Both the position numbers and the translations under genes were made by a program. Below are positions 15,437-22,668 of a stretch of 26,721 bases of DNA, piece by piece. A model generated the notes under the pieces. The model saw nothing but the letters and a program-made list of their open reading frames with translations. It had not been told where the DNA came from and searched no databases. The stretch is taken from NCBI GenBank assembly GCA_934661135.1, contig CAKUJA010000019.1:1-26721 (forward strand), read 5' to 3'. Source of the DNA: an uncultured Oscillospiraceae bacterium. GTDB taxonomy: Bacteria > Bacillota > Clostridia > Oscillospirales > Oscillospiraceae. The stretch's first letter is position 1. The number at the start of each line of letters is the position of its first letter.

Positions 15437-16108
15437 TTAGTGGATGCTGTCCATGATGCGGACGACTTCCTGCAGGTTTTCGCGGAAGCTCTTGCCGGGT
15501 GCGAAGTTCTCGGTGAACAGCGCAGAACCCATCGTGAACGCCCACGGATTGATCTTGTTGATGAACTCGAGACGGGCAGGACTGTTGATGCTGCCGGCGA
15601 TCACGACAGGCTTGTCGATGGCCTTGCAGTAGGCTTCGGCCAGACCGGCGCCGTCGGCATGGCGGAAGGCGAGCAGGTCGATGCCGTCAACGCCCTTGGC
15701 GAGCAGACCCTTGGCGTCGTCGATGATCTCGTCGAAGGTGCCCTCGAGGATGGACGGACTGCCGGAGACCTTTCCGCAGAACGGGAGGAACTTGATGTCC
15801 TGCGTGGCGAGATATTCAAACACGGACTGGTGATAGACGGTGCCCATCAGGTAGTCGTAGCCGAGCTCGACGGCCAGCTTTGCACCGCGCATACACTCCT
15901 CCTCGGAATAGGAGACGACTTCGAGGAAAGTCGTCTTGCCGGCGTCCTTCATCGCATTGAGAATGCGGCTCATCTCCTCCTTGGGAACACCGACATCCTT
16001 GAAGCCCCAGAACTGCACGGGCAGATCCTTGCAGCTTTCAAACACGTCATACGCGTTTTGGACGGTTTTGTCGTTGTGCGTCAGCATGATGATGATTTTC
16101 GAGTTCAT
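15437..16108 (-). CDS. TIM-barrel phosphate-binding-type protein of unknown function
   Basis: A 223-aa soluble protein that reads as a small (beta/alpha)8 barrel: regularly spaced strands (KIIIMLTH, PVQFWGFKDVG, TTFLEVVSYS, YDYLMGTVYH, FLPFCGKVSG, GIDLLAFRH, PVVIAGSI, WAFTMGSALF) separated by helices. The last two strands end in GSI (172-174) and MGSALF (193-198), the places that hold a substrate phosphate in ribulose-phosphate-binding barrels and in GlpP-type antiterminators. I do not recognise a named family. AAAAGGAG precedes ATG 16108. It is between livF and the cupin/kinase genes, so an aldolase, epimerase or phospho-ligand sensor acting after the kinase is plausible. Confidence 0.75.
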   Translation of the reverse strand: MNSKIIIMLTHNDKTVQNAYDVFESCKDLPVQFWGFKDVGVPKEEMSRILNAMKDAGKTTFLEVVSYSEEECMRGAKLAVELGYDYLMGTVYHQSVFEYLATQDIKFLPFCGKVSGSPSILEGTFDEIIDDAKGLLAKGVDGIDLLAFRHADGAGLAEAYCKAIDKPVVIAGSINSPARLEFINKINPWAFTMGSALFTENFAPGKSFRENLQEVVRIMDSIH

Positions 16109-16137
16109 AATTCTTCTCCTTTTTGTTCCAAGACGTA

Positions 16138-16875
16138 TTATCCGAGGTAGGCCTGGACAATGTTGTCGTTGTTTTTCATTTCTTCGGGGCTGCCTTCATA
16201 GGCAACACAGCCGGTTTCGAGGACATAGCAGTATTTTGCAATGTCGGTGGCCATCATGGCATTCTGCTCGACAAGCATAATCGTTTGGCCGCTCTCGGCG
16301 ATGCGGGAGATGGTGTCGAAGATTTCAAGCACAAGCTTCGGTGCGATGCCCATCGACGGCTCGTCCAGCAGCAGGATGTCGCCGCCGGTAATCAGCGCGC
16401 GGCCGATGGCAAGCATCTGCTGCTCACCGCCGGAGAGCGTGCCGCCCGCCTGCGTGAGCCGTTCTTTCAGGCGTGGGAACATCTGGAACACATATTCCTT
16501 CCGCTTCTCGAACAGCGCCTTATTTTTGCTTTCGTAGAGATAGGCCGCGACGCGGAGATTTTCATAGACGCTCAGCGCCGGGAAGATGCGCCGCCCCTCA
16601 GGGACGTGCACCATGCCGAGCTCGGTGATCTTGTGAGTGGGCATTCCGGTGATGTTCTTGCCCTTGAACTCAATTGTACCGCTCTTGACGCGCAGCACGC
16701 CGGTCAGGGCGTTGAGTGTGGTCGTTTTGCCGGCGCCGTTTGCACCGAGCAGCGCGATGATCTCGCCCGGAAGCACTTCAAAGGAGACGCCCTTGAGCGC
16801 GGCAATCTTGCCGTAGGACACGCAGAGGTCGCTGGCCTTGAGGATAGGCGCCTGTCCGGTCGGGTTTTCACGCAT
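16138..16875 (-). CDS. livF: LivF-type ABC importer ATPase
   Basis: ATP-binding subunit of a branched-chain amino acid-type (HAAT) importer, 245 aa. Walker A GANGAGKT at 44-51, signature TLSGGEQQMLAIGRAL, Walker B ILLLDEPSMG and the LivF-typical end in which the switch region reads IMLVEQNA. ATG 16875 overlaps the livG stop by 8 nt, so the two ATPases are translationally coupled. It pairs with LivG under the LivH/LivM permeases. The family mostly imports amino acids, but members for urea and amides exist, so the name gives the family, not the substrate. Confidence 0.92.
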   Translation of the reverse strand: MRENPTGQAPILKASDLCVSYGKIAALKGVSFEVLPGEIIALLGANGAGKTTTLNALTGVLRVKSGTIEFKGKNITGMPTHKITELGMVHVPEGRRIFPALSVYENLRVAAYLYESKNKALFEKRKEYVFQMFPRLKERLTQAGGTLSGGEQQMLAIGRALITGGDILLLDEPSMGIAPKLVLEIFDTISRIAESGQTIMLVEQNAMMATDIAKYCYVLETGCVAYEGSPEEMKNNDNIVQAYLG

Positions 16876-17650
16876 GATCCTTCACCGCCTTTCCGAGATA
16901 CGCTTCGAGCACCTGCGGGTCGTTTTTCACTTCCTCCGGCTTGCCCTGAAGCAGCTTTTTGCCGAAGTTGACGACCAGCACTTCCTCACAGATCGACATG
17001 ACCAGCCGCATTTGGTGCTCGACGACGAGCACGGTCAGGCGGTAGTGGTCGCGGATGTTGAGAATCAGCTCATTCAGCGAGTCAACCTCCGCCGGGTTCA
17101 TACCGGCAGCCGGCTCGTCGAGCAGCAGCACCTCAGGCTTGCAGCAGAGTGCACGCGCGATTTCGATGCGCCGCTGCTCGCCGTAGGGAAGCGAGCCTGC
17201 TTTTTGATGTGCGTACTTGTCGAGACCGAGGAACGTCAGAATCTCCATGCTCTCGCGCTCAATGCGCACTTCTTCTTCTCGGAATTTCTTTGTCCGCAGC
17301 AGCGTATCGGCAACGTTATAGGAGATTTTGCTGTAATGCGCAACCTTCAGGTTGTCCAGCACTGTCTCAGAGTCGAACAGCTTGATATTCTGGAATGTCC
17401 GGGCGATGCCGCTGCCGGTAATGACGTGCGGCATCAGCTTGTTGACCGGGTTGCCGCGGAAGCAGACGTTGCCGCTCGTTGGGATATAGACGCCGGTCAG
17501 CACGTTGAACAGCGTCGACTTACCGGCGCCGTTCGGACCGATGATGCCGAAGATTTTACCCTGCTCGACGTCGAAGCTGATGTTGTCGATGGCCTTGACG
17601 CCGCCGAAGTACATACAGACATTCTGGAAGGAAATGATGGGCTCTGCCAC
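16868..17650 (-). CDS. livG: LivG-type ABC importer ATPase
   Basis: Second ATPase of the importer, 260 aa. Walker A GPNGAGKS at 38-45, the YGEQRRIEIARALCC signature typical of LivG (in place of LSGGQ), Walker B VLLLDEPAAGMNPAE and the family's VLVVEHQMRLVMSICEEVLVVNFG. The start is taken as GTG 17650, immediately after the livM stop, because AAGGAGGGG lies about 7 nt upstream; the longer in-frame reading would run into livM. The reading frame ends overlapping livF. Confidence 0.92.
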   Translation of the reverse strand: MAEPIISFQNVCMYFGGVKAIDNISFDVEQGKIFGIIGPNGAGKSTLFNVLTGVYIPTSGNVCFRGNPVNKLMPHVITGSGIARTFQNIKLFDSETVLDNLKVAHYSKISYNVADTLLRTKKFREEEVRIERESMEILTFLGLDKYAHQKAGSLPYGEQRRIEIARALCCKPEVLLLDEPAAGMNPAEVDSLNELILNIRDHYRLTVLVVEHQMRLVMSICEEVLVVNFGKKLLQGKPEEVKNDPQVLEAYLGKAVKDHA

Positions 17651-17651
17651 G

Positions 17652-18611
17652 TTAGATCCCCTCCTTTGCGCGCTTTTTCGAGAATTTCTCACGCAGATGC
17701 GTCACGGAATCGCTGAGCTCGCGGTAGCCGAAAATGCCCTTCGGCAGGAAGATCATCACGACACACAGCAGCAGTCCGCCGACGACCCAGCGCCACGTGC
17801 CAAGCTCTTTGAGTGCCTGAATGAGGAGCTGCCAGATCAACGCACCGGCAACCGAACCCGTGATCGAGCCGACGCCGCCGACATAGACCATGACCAGACC
17901 GTCGACCACGTTCGAGTAGCCGTAGGACGAGGGACTGGTATAGCCGAGCAGGTGGCACAGCAGTGCACCCGCGATGCCGATCAGGAAGGCAGAGATGGCA
18001 AACGCGACGGTTTTTGCCTGCCGCACGTTGACCGAGCAGAGACCGGTTGCAATCTGATCCTCGCGGATGGCGATGATGCTGCGACCGTATTTTGAGTCGA
18101 TGAAGCGGCGCATGATGATAATCGTCACGACCAGACAGCCGAACACCCAGTAGATGTTGGTGTATTTTGCAATGTTGGTCATGCCGCGCGATGCGCCGAC
18201 AATCTCAGCGTTTTGCAGAATGCTCTGCACCATCAGCGTGAAGCCGAGCGTGATAATGGCGAGATAGTCGCCCTTGGACTGAAACGATGGGATGGCGACC
18301 AGCAGGCCAATGATGGCTGCGGCCACGCCGCCGATCAAAATCGCAATCGGGAACATCCAGGCCTGCGTCAGGAAATACTTCGTGGAAAGCGCCGCGGCAT
18401 AACCGCCGACGGCCATGAAGCCGGCGTGCGCGAGGGAGAACGTACCCATGTAGCCGTTGATAATATTGACGCCCATGACCATGATGGAGTAGATTCCGAT
18501 GTACTGCACCACGAGCAACGCCGAGGTGGAGACAATCTTGAGCTCCTTCGCCGCGATGAGCACCACGGCCAGAATGAGAATACACAGCAGGTTTTTGGCG
18601 TGTTTTTTCAT
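17652..18611 (-). CDS. livM: LivM-type ABC importer permease
   Basis: Inner-membrane permease subunit, 319 aa, with about eight to ten hydrophobic segments. The family landmarks are VMGVNIINGYMGTFSLAHAGF near residues 45-65, the GASRGMTNI segment, and the cytosolic coupling stretch SKYGRSIIAIREDQIATGLCSVNV. The C-terminus is charged (KFSKKRAKEGI). ATG 18611 follows GAGGTGG; a GTG at 18620 in frame is less likely. It lies 10 bp after livH and 1 nt before livG. Confidence 0.9.
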   Translation of the reverse strand: MKKHAKNLLCILILAVVLIAAKELKIVSTSALLVVQYIGIYSIMVMGVNIINGYMGTFSLAHAGFMAVGGYAAALSTKYFLTQAWMFPIAILIGGVAAAIIGLLVAIPSFQSKGDYLAIITLGFTLMVQSILQNAEIVGASRGMTNIAKYTNIYWVFGCLVVTIIIMRRFIDSKYGRSIIAIREDQIATGLCSVNVRQAKTVAFAISAFLIGIAGALLCHLLGYTSPSSYGYSNVVDGLVMVYVGGVGSITGSVAGALIWQLLIQALKELGTWRWVVGGLLLCVVMIFLPKGIFGYRELSDSVTHLREKFSKKRAKEGI

Positions 18612-18621
18612 GCAGGCCACC

Positions 18622-19524
18622 TCAAATCTTTTCCGCGCTGTTCTTTCCGAGCAGGCCGGTCGGCTTGACCATCAGAACAATGATGAGAACGGCGAATGCA
18701 ACAATATCCTTGTAGCTCGAGACCGGCAGCACGATCGGGGCGACAATGTTGATCGCGCCGATGATGAAGCCGCCGAGCACCGCACCTTCTATCGAGCCGA
18801 TGCCGCCAAGCACAGCCGCGATGAACGACCACCAGTTGATCGTGTCGCCGACGTCGTAGGCGAAGATGCTGTATGCTGTGCCGTAGAGACTGGCGGCGAT
18901 CGTGGCCAGCACGGCGCCGAACACGAACGCGCTGCTGATGACGCGGTTGGTATTGATGCCCATGAAGCCAGCCGCGGTCTTGTCCTGCGAGACGGCGCGC
19001 ATTGCGGTGCCGAGACGGGTCTTTTTAATGAGCAAACTCAAAACGACCATGGCCAGCACGGCAATCACGATAATCATCAGTTTGTACAGCGGGACGGTGA
19101 CGCCCGCGATATTGAACGAAAAGCTCGGGATCAGCGCAGGCATACGCTTGGCTTTCGAGCCTGCGAAATTCAGGATCAGGTATTCGAGCATCATGCCGAC
19201 GCCGACGGACGAGACCACCGTTGCCACAGCAGGTGCGCTGCGCAGCGGGCGATAGGCCAGACGCTCGATCAGCACGCCAATTAGCGATGTCACGACACAC
19301 GCTGCGACAAGGGAGAGGATGTAGACGAACCACGTGGACTCCACCATGTTGAATAGGAATGTACTGATAAAGAACAGGAAATACATGGACACCGTGAAGA
19401 TGCTGCCATGCGCGAAGTTGACCAGACCGGCGATACCGTAGACCATCGAGAAGGAGATCGCCGTTAGTGCATAGATACTGCCAAGCTGCAGGAAGTTGAT
19501 AAACTGCTGTAAAAAGACACTCAA
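18622..19524 (-). CDS. livH: LivH-type ABC importer permease
   Basis: Permease partner of LivM, 300 aa. It begins FLQQFINFLQLGSIYALTA, contains MVYGIAGLVNFAHGS, the coupling helix TRLGTAMRAVSQDKTAAGFMGI and the VLGGIGSIEGAVLGGF motif near the end, all LivH hallmarks. The start is a TTG (19524) with GAGGTAA upstream; no in-frame ATG is near. It is separated by 157 bp from the binding-protein gene, with a strong stem-loop between, which would allow the binding protein to be made in excess. Confidence 0.9.
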   Translation of the reverse strand: MSVFLQQFINFLQLGSIYALTAISFSMVYGIAGLVNFAHGSIFTVSMYFLFFISTFLFNMVESTWFVYILSLVAACVVTSLIGVLIERLAYRPLRSAPAVATVVSSVGVGMMLEYLILNFAGSKAKRMPALIPSFSFNIAGVTVPLYKLMIIVIAVLAMVVLSLLIKKTRLGTAMRAVSQDKTAAGFMGINTNRVISSAFVFGAVLATIAASLYGTAYSIFAYDVGDTINWWSFIAAVLGGIGSIEGAVLGGFIIGAINIVAPIVLPVSSYKDIVAFAVLIIVLMVKPTGLLGKNSAEKI

Positions 19525-19537
19525 TGCAATTACCTCG

Positions 19538-19582
19538 TTTCCGGGAAGATTCGATCCGCATTTCCGGGGAGATTCGATCCGC
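19538..19582. repeat. Two-unit direct repeat between binding-protein gene and livH
   Basis: TTTCCGGG(A/G)AGATTCGATCCGC occurs at 19538-19559 and 19561-19582, 22 nt with one difference, in direct orientation at a 23-nt period, directly next to the stem-loop at 19582-19610. Confidence 0.8.
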
Positions 19583-19610
19583 CCGCGCAGAGACGCCGTC
19601 TCTGCGCGGG
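19582..19610. terminator. Strong intercistronic stem-loop (attenuator or mRNA stabiliser)
   Basis: Near-perfect hairpin CCCGCGCAGAGAC...GTCTCTGCGCGGG with a very small loop, read on the minus strand after the binding-protein gene. There is no U-tract, so partial termination or 3'-end protection of the binding-protein mRNA is more likely than full termination. Confidence 0.6.
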
Positions 19611-19681
19611 AAGAAGGCTGTGTACTGCGTCAGGACCGGGGATGTGCCGCCAGCGCGTCCGCAGGTCACAAAAGGAGAAGC

Positions 19682-20896
19682 TTACGGATTGACGGTGTCG
19701 AGATACTTGAACTGACCGCCGGAGATCTGGATGACGACGGCGGATTTTGTCGGGTCGCCGTTGCCGTTGTCCCAGGTCATCGTGCCGGTGACGCCTTCAT
19801 AGGTGCCAATCTCGCCAAATGCATTGTGGATATTCTCGCGCTCAAGGGACTGTGCCTTCTCAATTGCCAGCTTTAGAATGTAAACGGAGTCATAGTTCAG
19901 AGCGACGATGTCGTTCGGATCGCCCTCGGTGCCGTAGATGGTGTGGTAGTTGTCGATGAATTTCAGAGCCATATCGGACGCGACGTCCTTGTGATAGTGG
20001 CCGCACCAGATGGCGCCGTCGAGCAGGTTTTCGGTGTCCCACGTCAGCAGCGAGTCGTCGCCCCATGTGTCGGAACCCATGAATTTGCCGGTGTAACCCA
20101 TATCACGTGCCTGCGTGGTCTGGGTAATGATTTCTTCGTAGAAGTTCGGCAGCAGCAGGATGTCGGGGTTCGCCTGCGCGATCTTAGTCATCTGCGAGGT
20201 GAAGTCACTCTCACCGGTCTTGCCGTTGTAGGTCTGGTATTCCACGATGCTGCCGCCGAAGTCCTCAAACGCCTTTTTGAAGTTCTCTGCAACGCCGACG
20301 TTGTACGGATTGGACATATCATACAGAATGGCGGCCGTCGTTGCGCCTTCATATTCGTAGGCGTACTTGGCGAGGATGTAACCCTGGAAGTTATCGGTGA
20401 AGCAGCAGCGGAAGATATAGGGGTTGTCGGTCAGTTCGACAAGCGTCGACCACGGCGCGATCATCGGCAGGCCGTATTCCTTTACAATGGCGGAACCTGC
20501 CATGCACATATCGGAGTCGTTCGGGCCAACCATGGCAACGATGCTCTTGTCATCGGCAAACTGCTGGGTGTTCAGCGCGGACTCGTCGGTGTTGAAGCCG
20601 TTGTCGAGCGCCTTGTAGGCCAGCTTGTAGGTCTTATCACCGACGGTGATACCGCCTGCTTCGTTGATTTCATTGACCGCCATGTCGATGCCCTTGATTG
20701 CGGACTCGCCAATGATTGGGTTCGAGCCGGTTAGCTCGTAGTTGACGCCGAAGTAGATGGTGTCGCCGGCGTCGGCGGTTGTGGAAGTGTCGCCGGAGGG
20801 AGTTGCCGTGGTGTCGGCTGCGGTGTCGTCCGAGCCGCAGGCGGCCAGTGCGAAGATCAGAATCAGTGCCAGAAGAAATGCCAGAATCTTTTTCAT
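19682..20896 (-). CDS. LIV-type substrate-binding lipoprotein
   Basis: Extracytoplasmic binding protein of the importer, 404 aa. A lipoprotein signal peptide (MKKILAFLLALILIFALAAC, lipobox LAAC, lipid Cys20) is followed by a Ser/Thr/Asp-rich linker to about residue 45 and the type I periplasmic fold (IYFGVNYELTGSNPIIGESAIKGIDMA, then AMVGPNDSD, then LPMIAPWSTLVELTD). The WSTLVELTD segment aligns with the LIVBP ligand loop (AATAPELT), keeping the Thr; the other loop is NDSD instead of SSS. An amino acid ligand is therefore possible but not assured. ATG 20896 has GGAGG upstream. First gene of the minus-strand operon. Confidence 0.9.
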   Translation of the reverse strand: MKKILAFLLALILIFALAACGSDDTAADTTATPSGDTSTTADAGDTIYFGVNYELTGSNPIIGESAIKGIDMAVNEINEAGGITVGDKTYKLAYKALDNGFNTDESALNTQQFADDKSIVAMVGPNDSDMCMAGSAIVKEYGLPMIAPWSTLVELTDNPYIFRCCFTDNFQGYILAKYAYEYEGATTAAILYDMSNPYNVGVAENFKKAFEDFGGSIVEYQTYNGKTGESDFTSQMTKIAQANPDILLLPNFYEEIITQTTQARDMGYTGKFMGSDTWGDDSLLTWDTENLLDGAIWCGHYHKDVASDMALKFIDNYHTIYGTEGDPNDIVALNYDSVYILKLAIEKAQSLERENIHNAFGEIGTYEGVTGTMTWDNGNGDPTKSAVVIQISGGQFKYLDTVNP

Positions 20897-20933
20897 TACC
20901 GTTTCCTCCATTCATAATAAGACGTAGCTGAAA

Positions 20934-20949
20934 TGAACTATTTTGAACA
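20934..20949 (-). promoter_or_regulatory. Putative DeoR-type operator, Liv operon side
   Basis: On the minus strand this is TGTTCAAAATAGTTCA, identical over 16 nt to 21140-21155. It lies about 28-43 nt downstream of the expected start of the Liv operon transcript. A third unit GCTCAAA precedes it by one helical turn. TGTTC is also the core of the E. coli GlpR site. Confidence 0.7.
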
Positions 20950-20983
20950 GTTTGAGCATATTTCAGCGCTGCCCTCTGTCACG

Positions 20984-21012
20984 ATACTATCAAATAAGAC
21001 CAGCTCTGTCAA
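20984..21012 (-). promoter_or_regulatory. Promoter of the Liv/FGGY operon
   Basis: Minus strand: TTGACA (21007-21012), 17-nt spacer, TAGTAT (20984-20989). It drives the nine-gene operon starting at 20896. Confidence 0.85.
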
Positions 21013-21087
21013 TAGGAATTCACAAGTTTGTTCAAACCGGAAGAATGCTGCACGCGATTTTTAGTGAAAACGTCGTGAATGCGGCGA

Positions 21088-21116
21088 TTGACAAAGAAAA
21101 ATGCGTCTGATATGAT
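21088..21116 (+). promoter_or_regulatory. Promoter of the GlpA/GlpB-like operon
   Basis: TTGACA (21088-21093), 17-nt spacer, TATGAT (21111-21116); expected start near 21123. Back to back with the Liv operon promoter, about 75 bp between the two -35 boxes. Confidence 0.88.
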
Positions 21117-21139
21117 GAGATTACAAGAGAATCCATAAA

Positions 21140-21155
21140 TGTTCAAAATAGTTCA
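21140..21155 (+). promoter_or_regulatory. Putative DeoR-type operator, Glp-like side
   Basis: TGTTCAAAATAGTTCA, the exact counterpart of 20934-20949, placed about +17 to +32 of the predicted transcript. The GTTCAAAA half repeats once at a 10-nt period, so the protein would contact one face of the helix. Confidence 0.7.
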
Positions 21156-21177
21156 AAAATAGCGCGAGGTGAGTGAT

Positions 21178-22668
21178 ATGCAGGAATTTGACGCGATTGT
21201 CATCGGCTCCGGCATCAGCGGCGCTTGTACTGCGCGGGAGCTGGCGCGGTGGCAACTGCGGACTGCGGTTTTGGAAAAGGATGCGGATTTCTGCGCCGGC
21301 GCGACAAAGGGCAATTCCGCCACCGTGCACTCTGGGCACGACGCGGCCTATGGCACGAAGAAGGCATATTATAATGTACGCGGCAACGCGATGTATGATG
21401 ATCTCTGCCGGGAGCTTTCGGTGCCATTTCGCCGCAACGGCACGATTGTGTTTGCGGCCAGCGAGACAGAGCTGGCGGAGGTATGCCGGCTGAAGGAGAA
21501 TGCGGACAAGAACGGTGTGCCTGGGGTGCAGGTGCTCGACCGGGAAGGGCTGGAGCGGCTGGAGCCAGGCTGGGGGGAGACAGTGCTTGGTGCGCTCTAT
21601 GCGCCGACCGGCGGCATGGTCTGTCCCTATACGCTGACGTTTGCGCTCTGCGAAAATGCGCATGAAAATGGCGTTCGCTTCTTCCGTAATGCAGGGGTGC
21701 GGCAGATTGTGCGGGAGGACAGCGTGTTTATCCTTACGACAGATGCCGGGCAGTTCCGCTGCCGCTATCTGTTCAACTGCGCCGGGACGCACGCCGACGA
21801 AATGAACAATTTTGTCAGCAGCCATAAGATTACCATCCAGTCGCGCAGAGGGTCGCACATCATTCTCGACCGGAAGCTTGCGCCCCACGTCCATGCGACG
21901 CTCTGCCAGACACCGGCCGATCTGCCCGGCGGCGGCCACACCAAGGGCATGGGACTGATGCCGACCATGGACGGAACGCTTCTGCTCGGCTGCGAGGCCG
22001 TGACCGTGGAGAACAGGGACAATACGGCCACTACGCGGGAGGGTTTGGACGAAATTTTGAACTATTTCCGGGCAAACTGGGCAAAGCTGCCTATCAGCCG
22101 CGCAATTCCGGTCTTTCCGCAGCAGGCTGTGATCGGGGCATTTGCCGGATTGCGGCCGCACCCGACCGGGGATGACTATATTCTCGGTGAGCCGGACGAT
22201 TGTCCGCGCTTTTGCAATCTGGCGGGGATTGAATCCCCCGGCCTGACAGCGGCGCCTGCCATCGCCCGCGAGCTTGTGCAGCAGGCCGCGCAGCGCTACG
22301 GCTGGAAGGTAAATGGTGCGTTCGACCCGCTTCGGCGCGCGCCGAAGCCGTTCCGTCTGATGAATTTTGCGGAGCGGGAGCGGGCAATTGCGGCGGATGC
22401 GGATTATGGTGCGGTGATTTGCCGCTGCGAAATGGTGACGCGCGCGGAAGTGCTTGCGGCAATTCGCGGCGAGCTTGGCGCACGCTCGGTGAATGCGGTC
22501 AAAATGCGGGTTCGCGCGGGGATGGGGCGCTGCCAGGGCGGCTTCTGCGGCCCGGAGGTCGTGCGGCTGCTCTCCGAGGAGCTTGGCATTCCGATGACCG
22601 AGGTGCTCCAAGCCGGGCAAGGCTCGAATGTGCTGCTGTATGAAACCTGTTCGGAGGCGCTGGAATGA
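21178..22668 (+). CDS. GlpA-like FAD-dependent dehydrogenase with C-terminal [2Fe-2S] domain
   Basis: Flavin oxidoreductase of the anaerobic glycerol-3-phosphate dehydrogenase (GlpA) / DAO family, 496 aa. Residues 5-30 form the dinucleotide fold (AIVIGSGISGACTARELARW); family segments ATKGNSATVHSGHDA and FAGLRPHPTGDDYILG follow. The C-terminus (about 408-475) is a BFD-like [2Fe-2S] domain with C415, C417, C452 and C457 (CRC...CQGGFC). ATG 21178 has GAGGTGA upstream. It overlaps the next gene (ATGA). In known Clostridia operons this protein oxidises G3P to DHAP with the next two gene products; another phosphorylated or free polyol is possible here because no glycerol kinase is adjacent. Confidence 0.9.
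   Translation: MQEFDAIVIGSGISGACTARELARWQLRTAVLEKDADFCAGATKGNSATVHSGHDAAYGTKKAYYNVRGNAMYDDLCRELSVPFRRNGTIVFAASETELAEVCRLKENADKNGVPGVQVLDREGLERLEPGWGETVLGALYAPTGGMVCPYTLTFALCENAHENGVRFFRNAGVRQIVREDSVFILTTDAGQFRCRYLFNCAGTHADEMNNFVSSHKITIQSRRGSHIILDRKLAPHVHATLCQTPADLPGGGHTKGMGLMPTMDGTLLLGCEAVTVENRDNTATTREGLDEILNYFRANWAKLPISRAIPVFPQQAVIGAFAGLRPHPTGDDYILGEPDDCPRFCNLAGIESPGLTAAPAIARELVQQAAQRYGWKVNGAFDPLRRAPKPFRLMNFAERERAIAADADYGAVICRCEMVTRAEVLAAIRGELGARSVNAVKMRVRAGMGRCQGGFCGPEVVRLLSEELGIPMTEVLQAGQGSNVLLYETCSEALE

Noticed and set aside
13371..16108. AI-2 processing (LsrK-like kinase with LsrF-like barrel)
   Set aside because: The FGGY kinase is closer to xylulokinase/gluconokinase-like members, the barrel lacks recognisable LsrF motifs, and the transporter is LIV-type rather than the ribose-type LsrABCD.
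19538..19610. Possible CRISPR-like array
   Set aside because: Only two direct units at a 23-nt period with essentially no spacer, followed by a plain hairpin.
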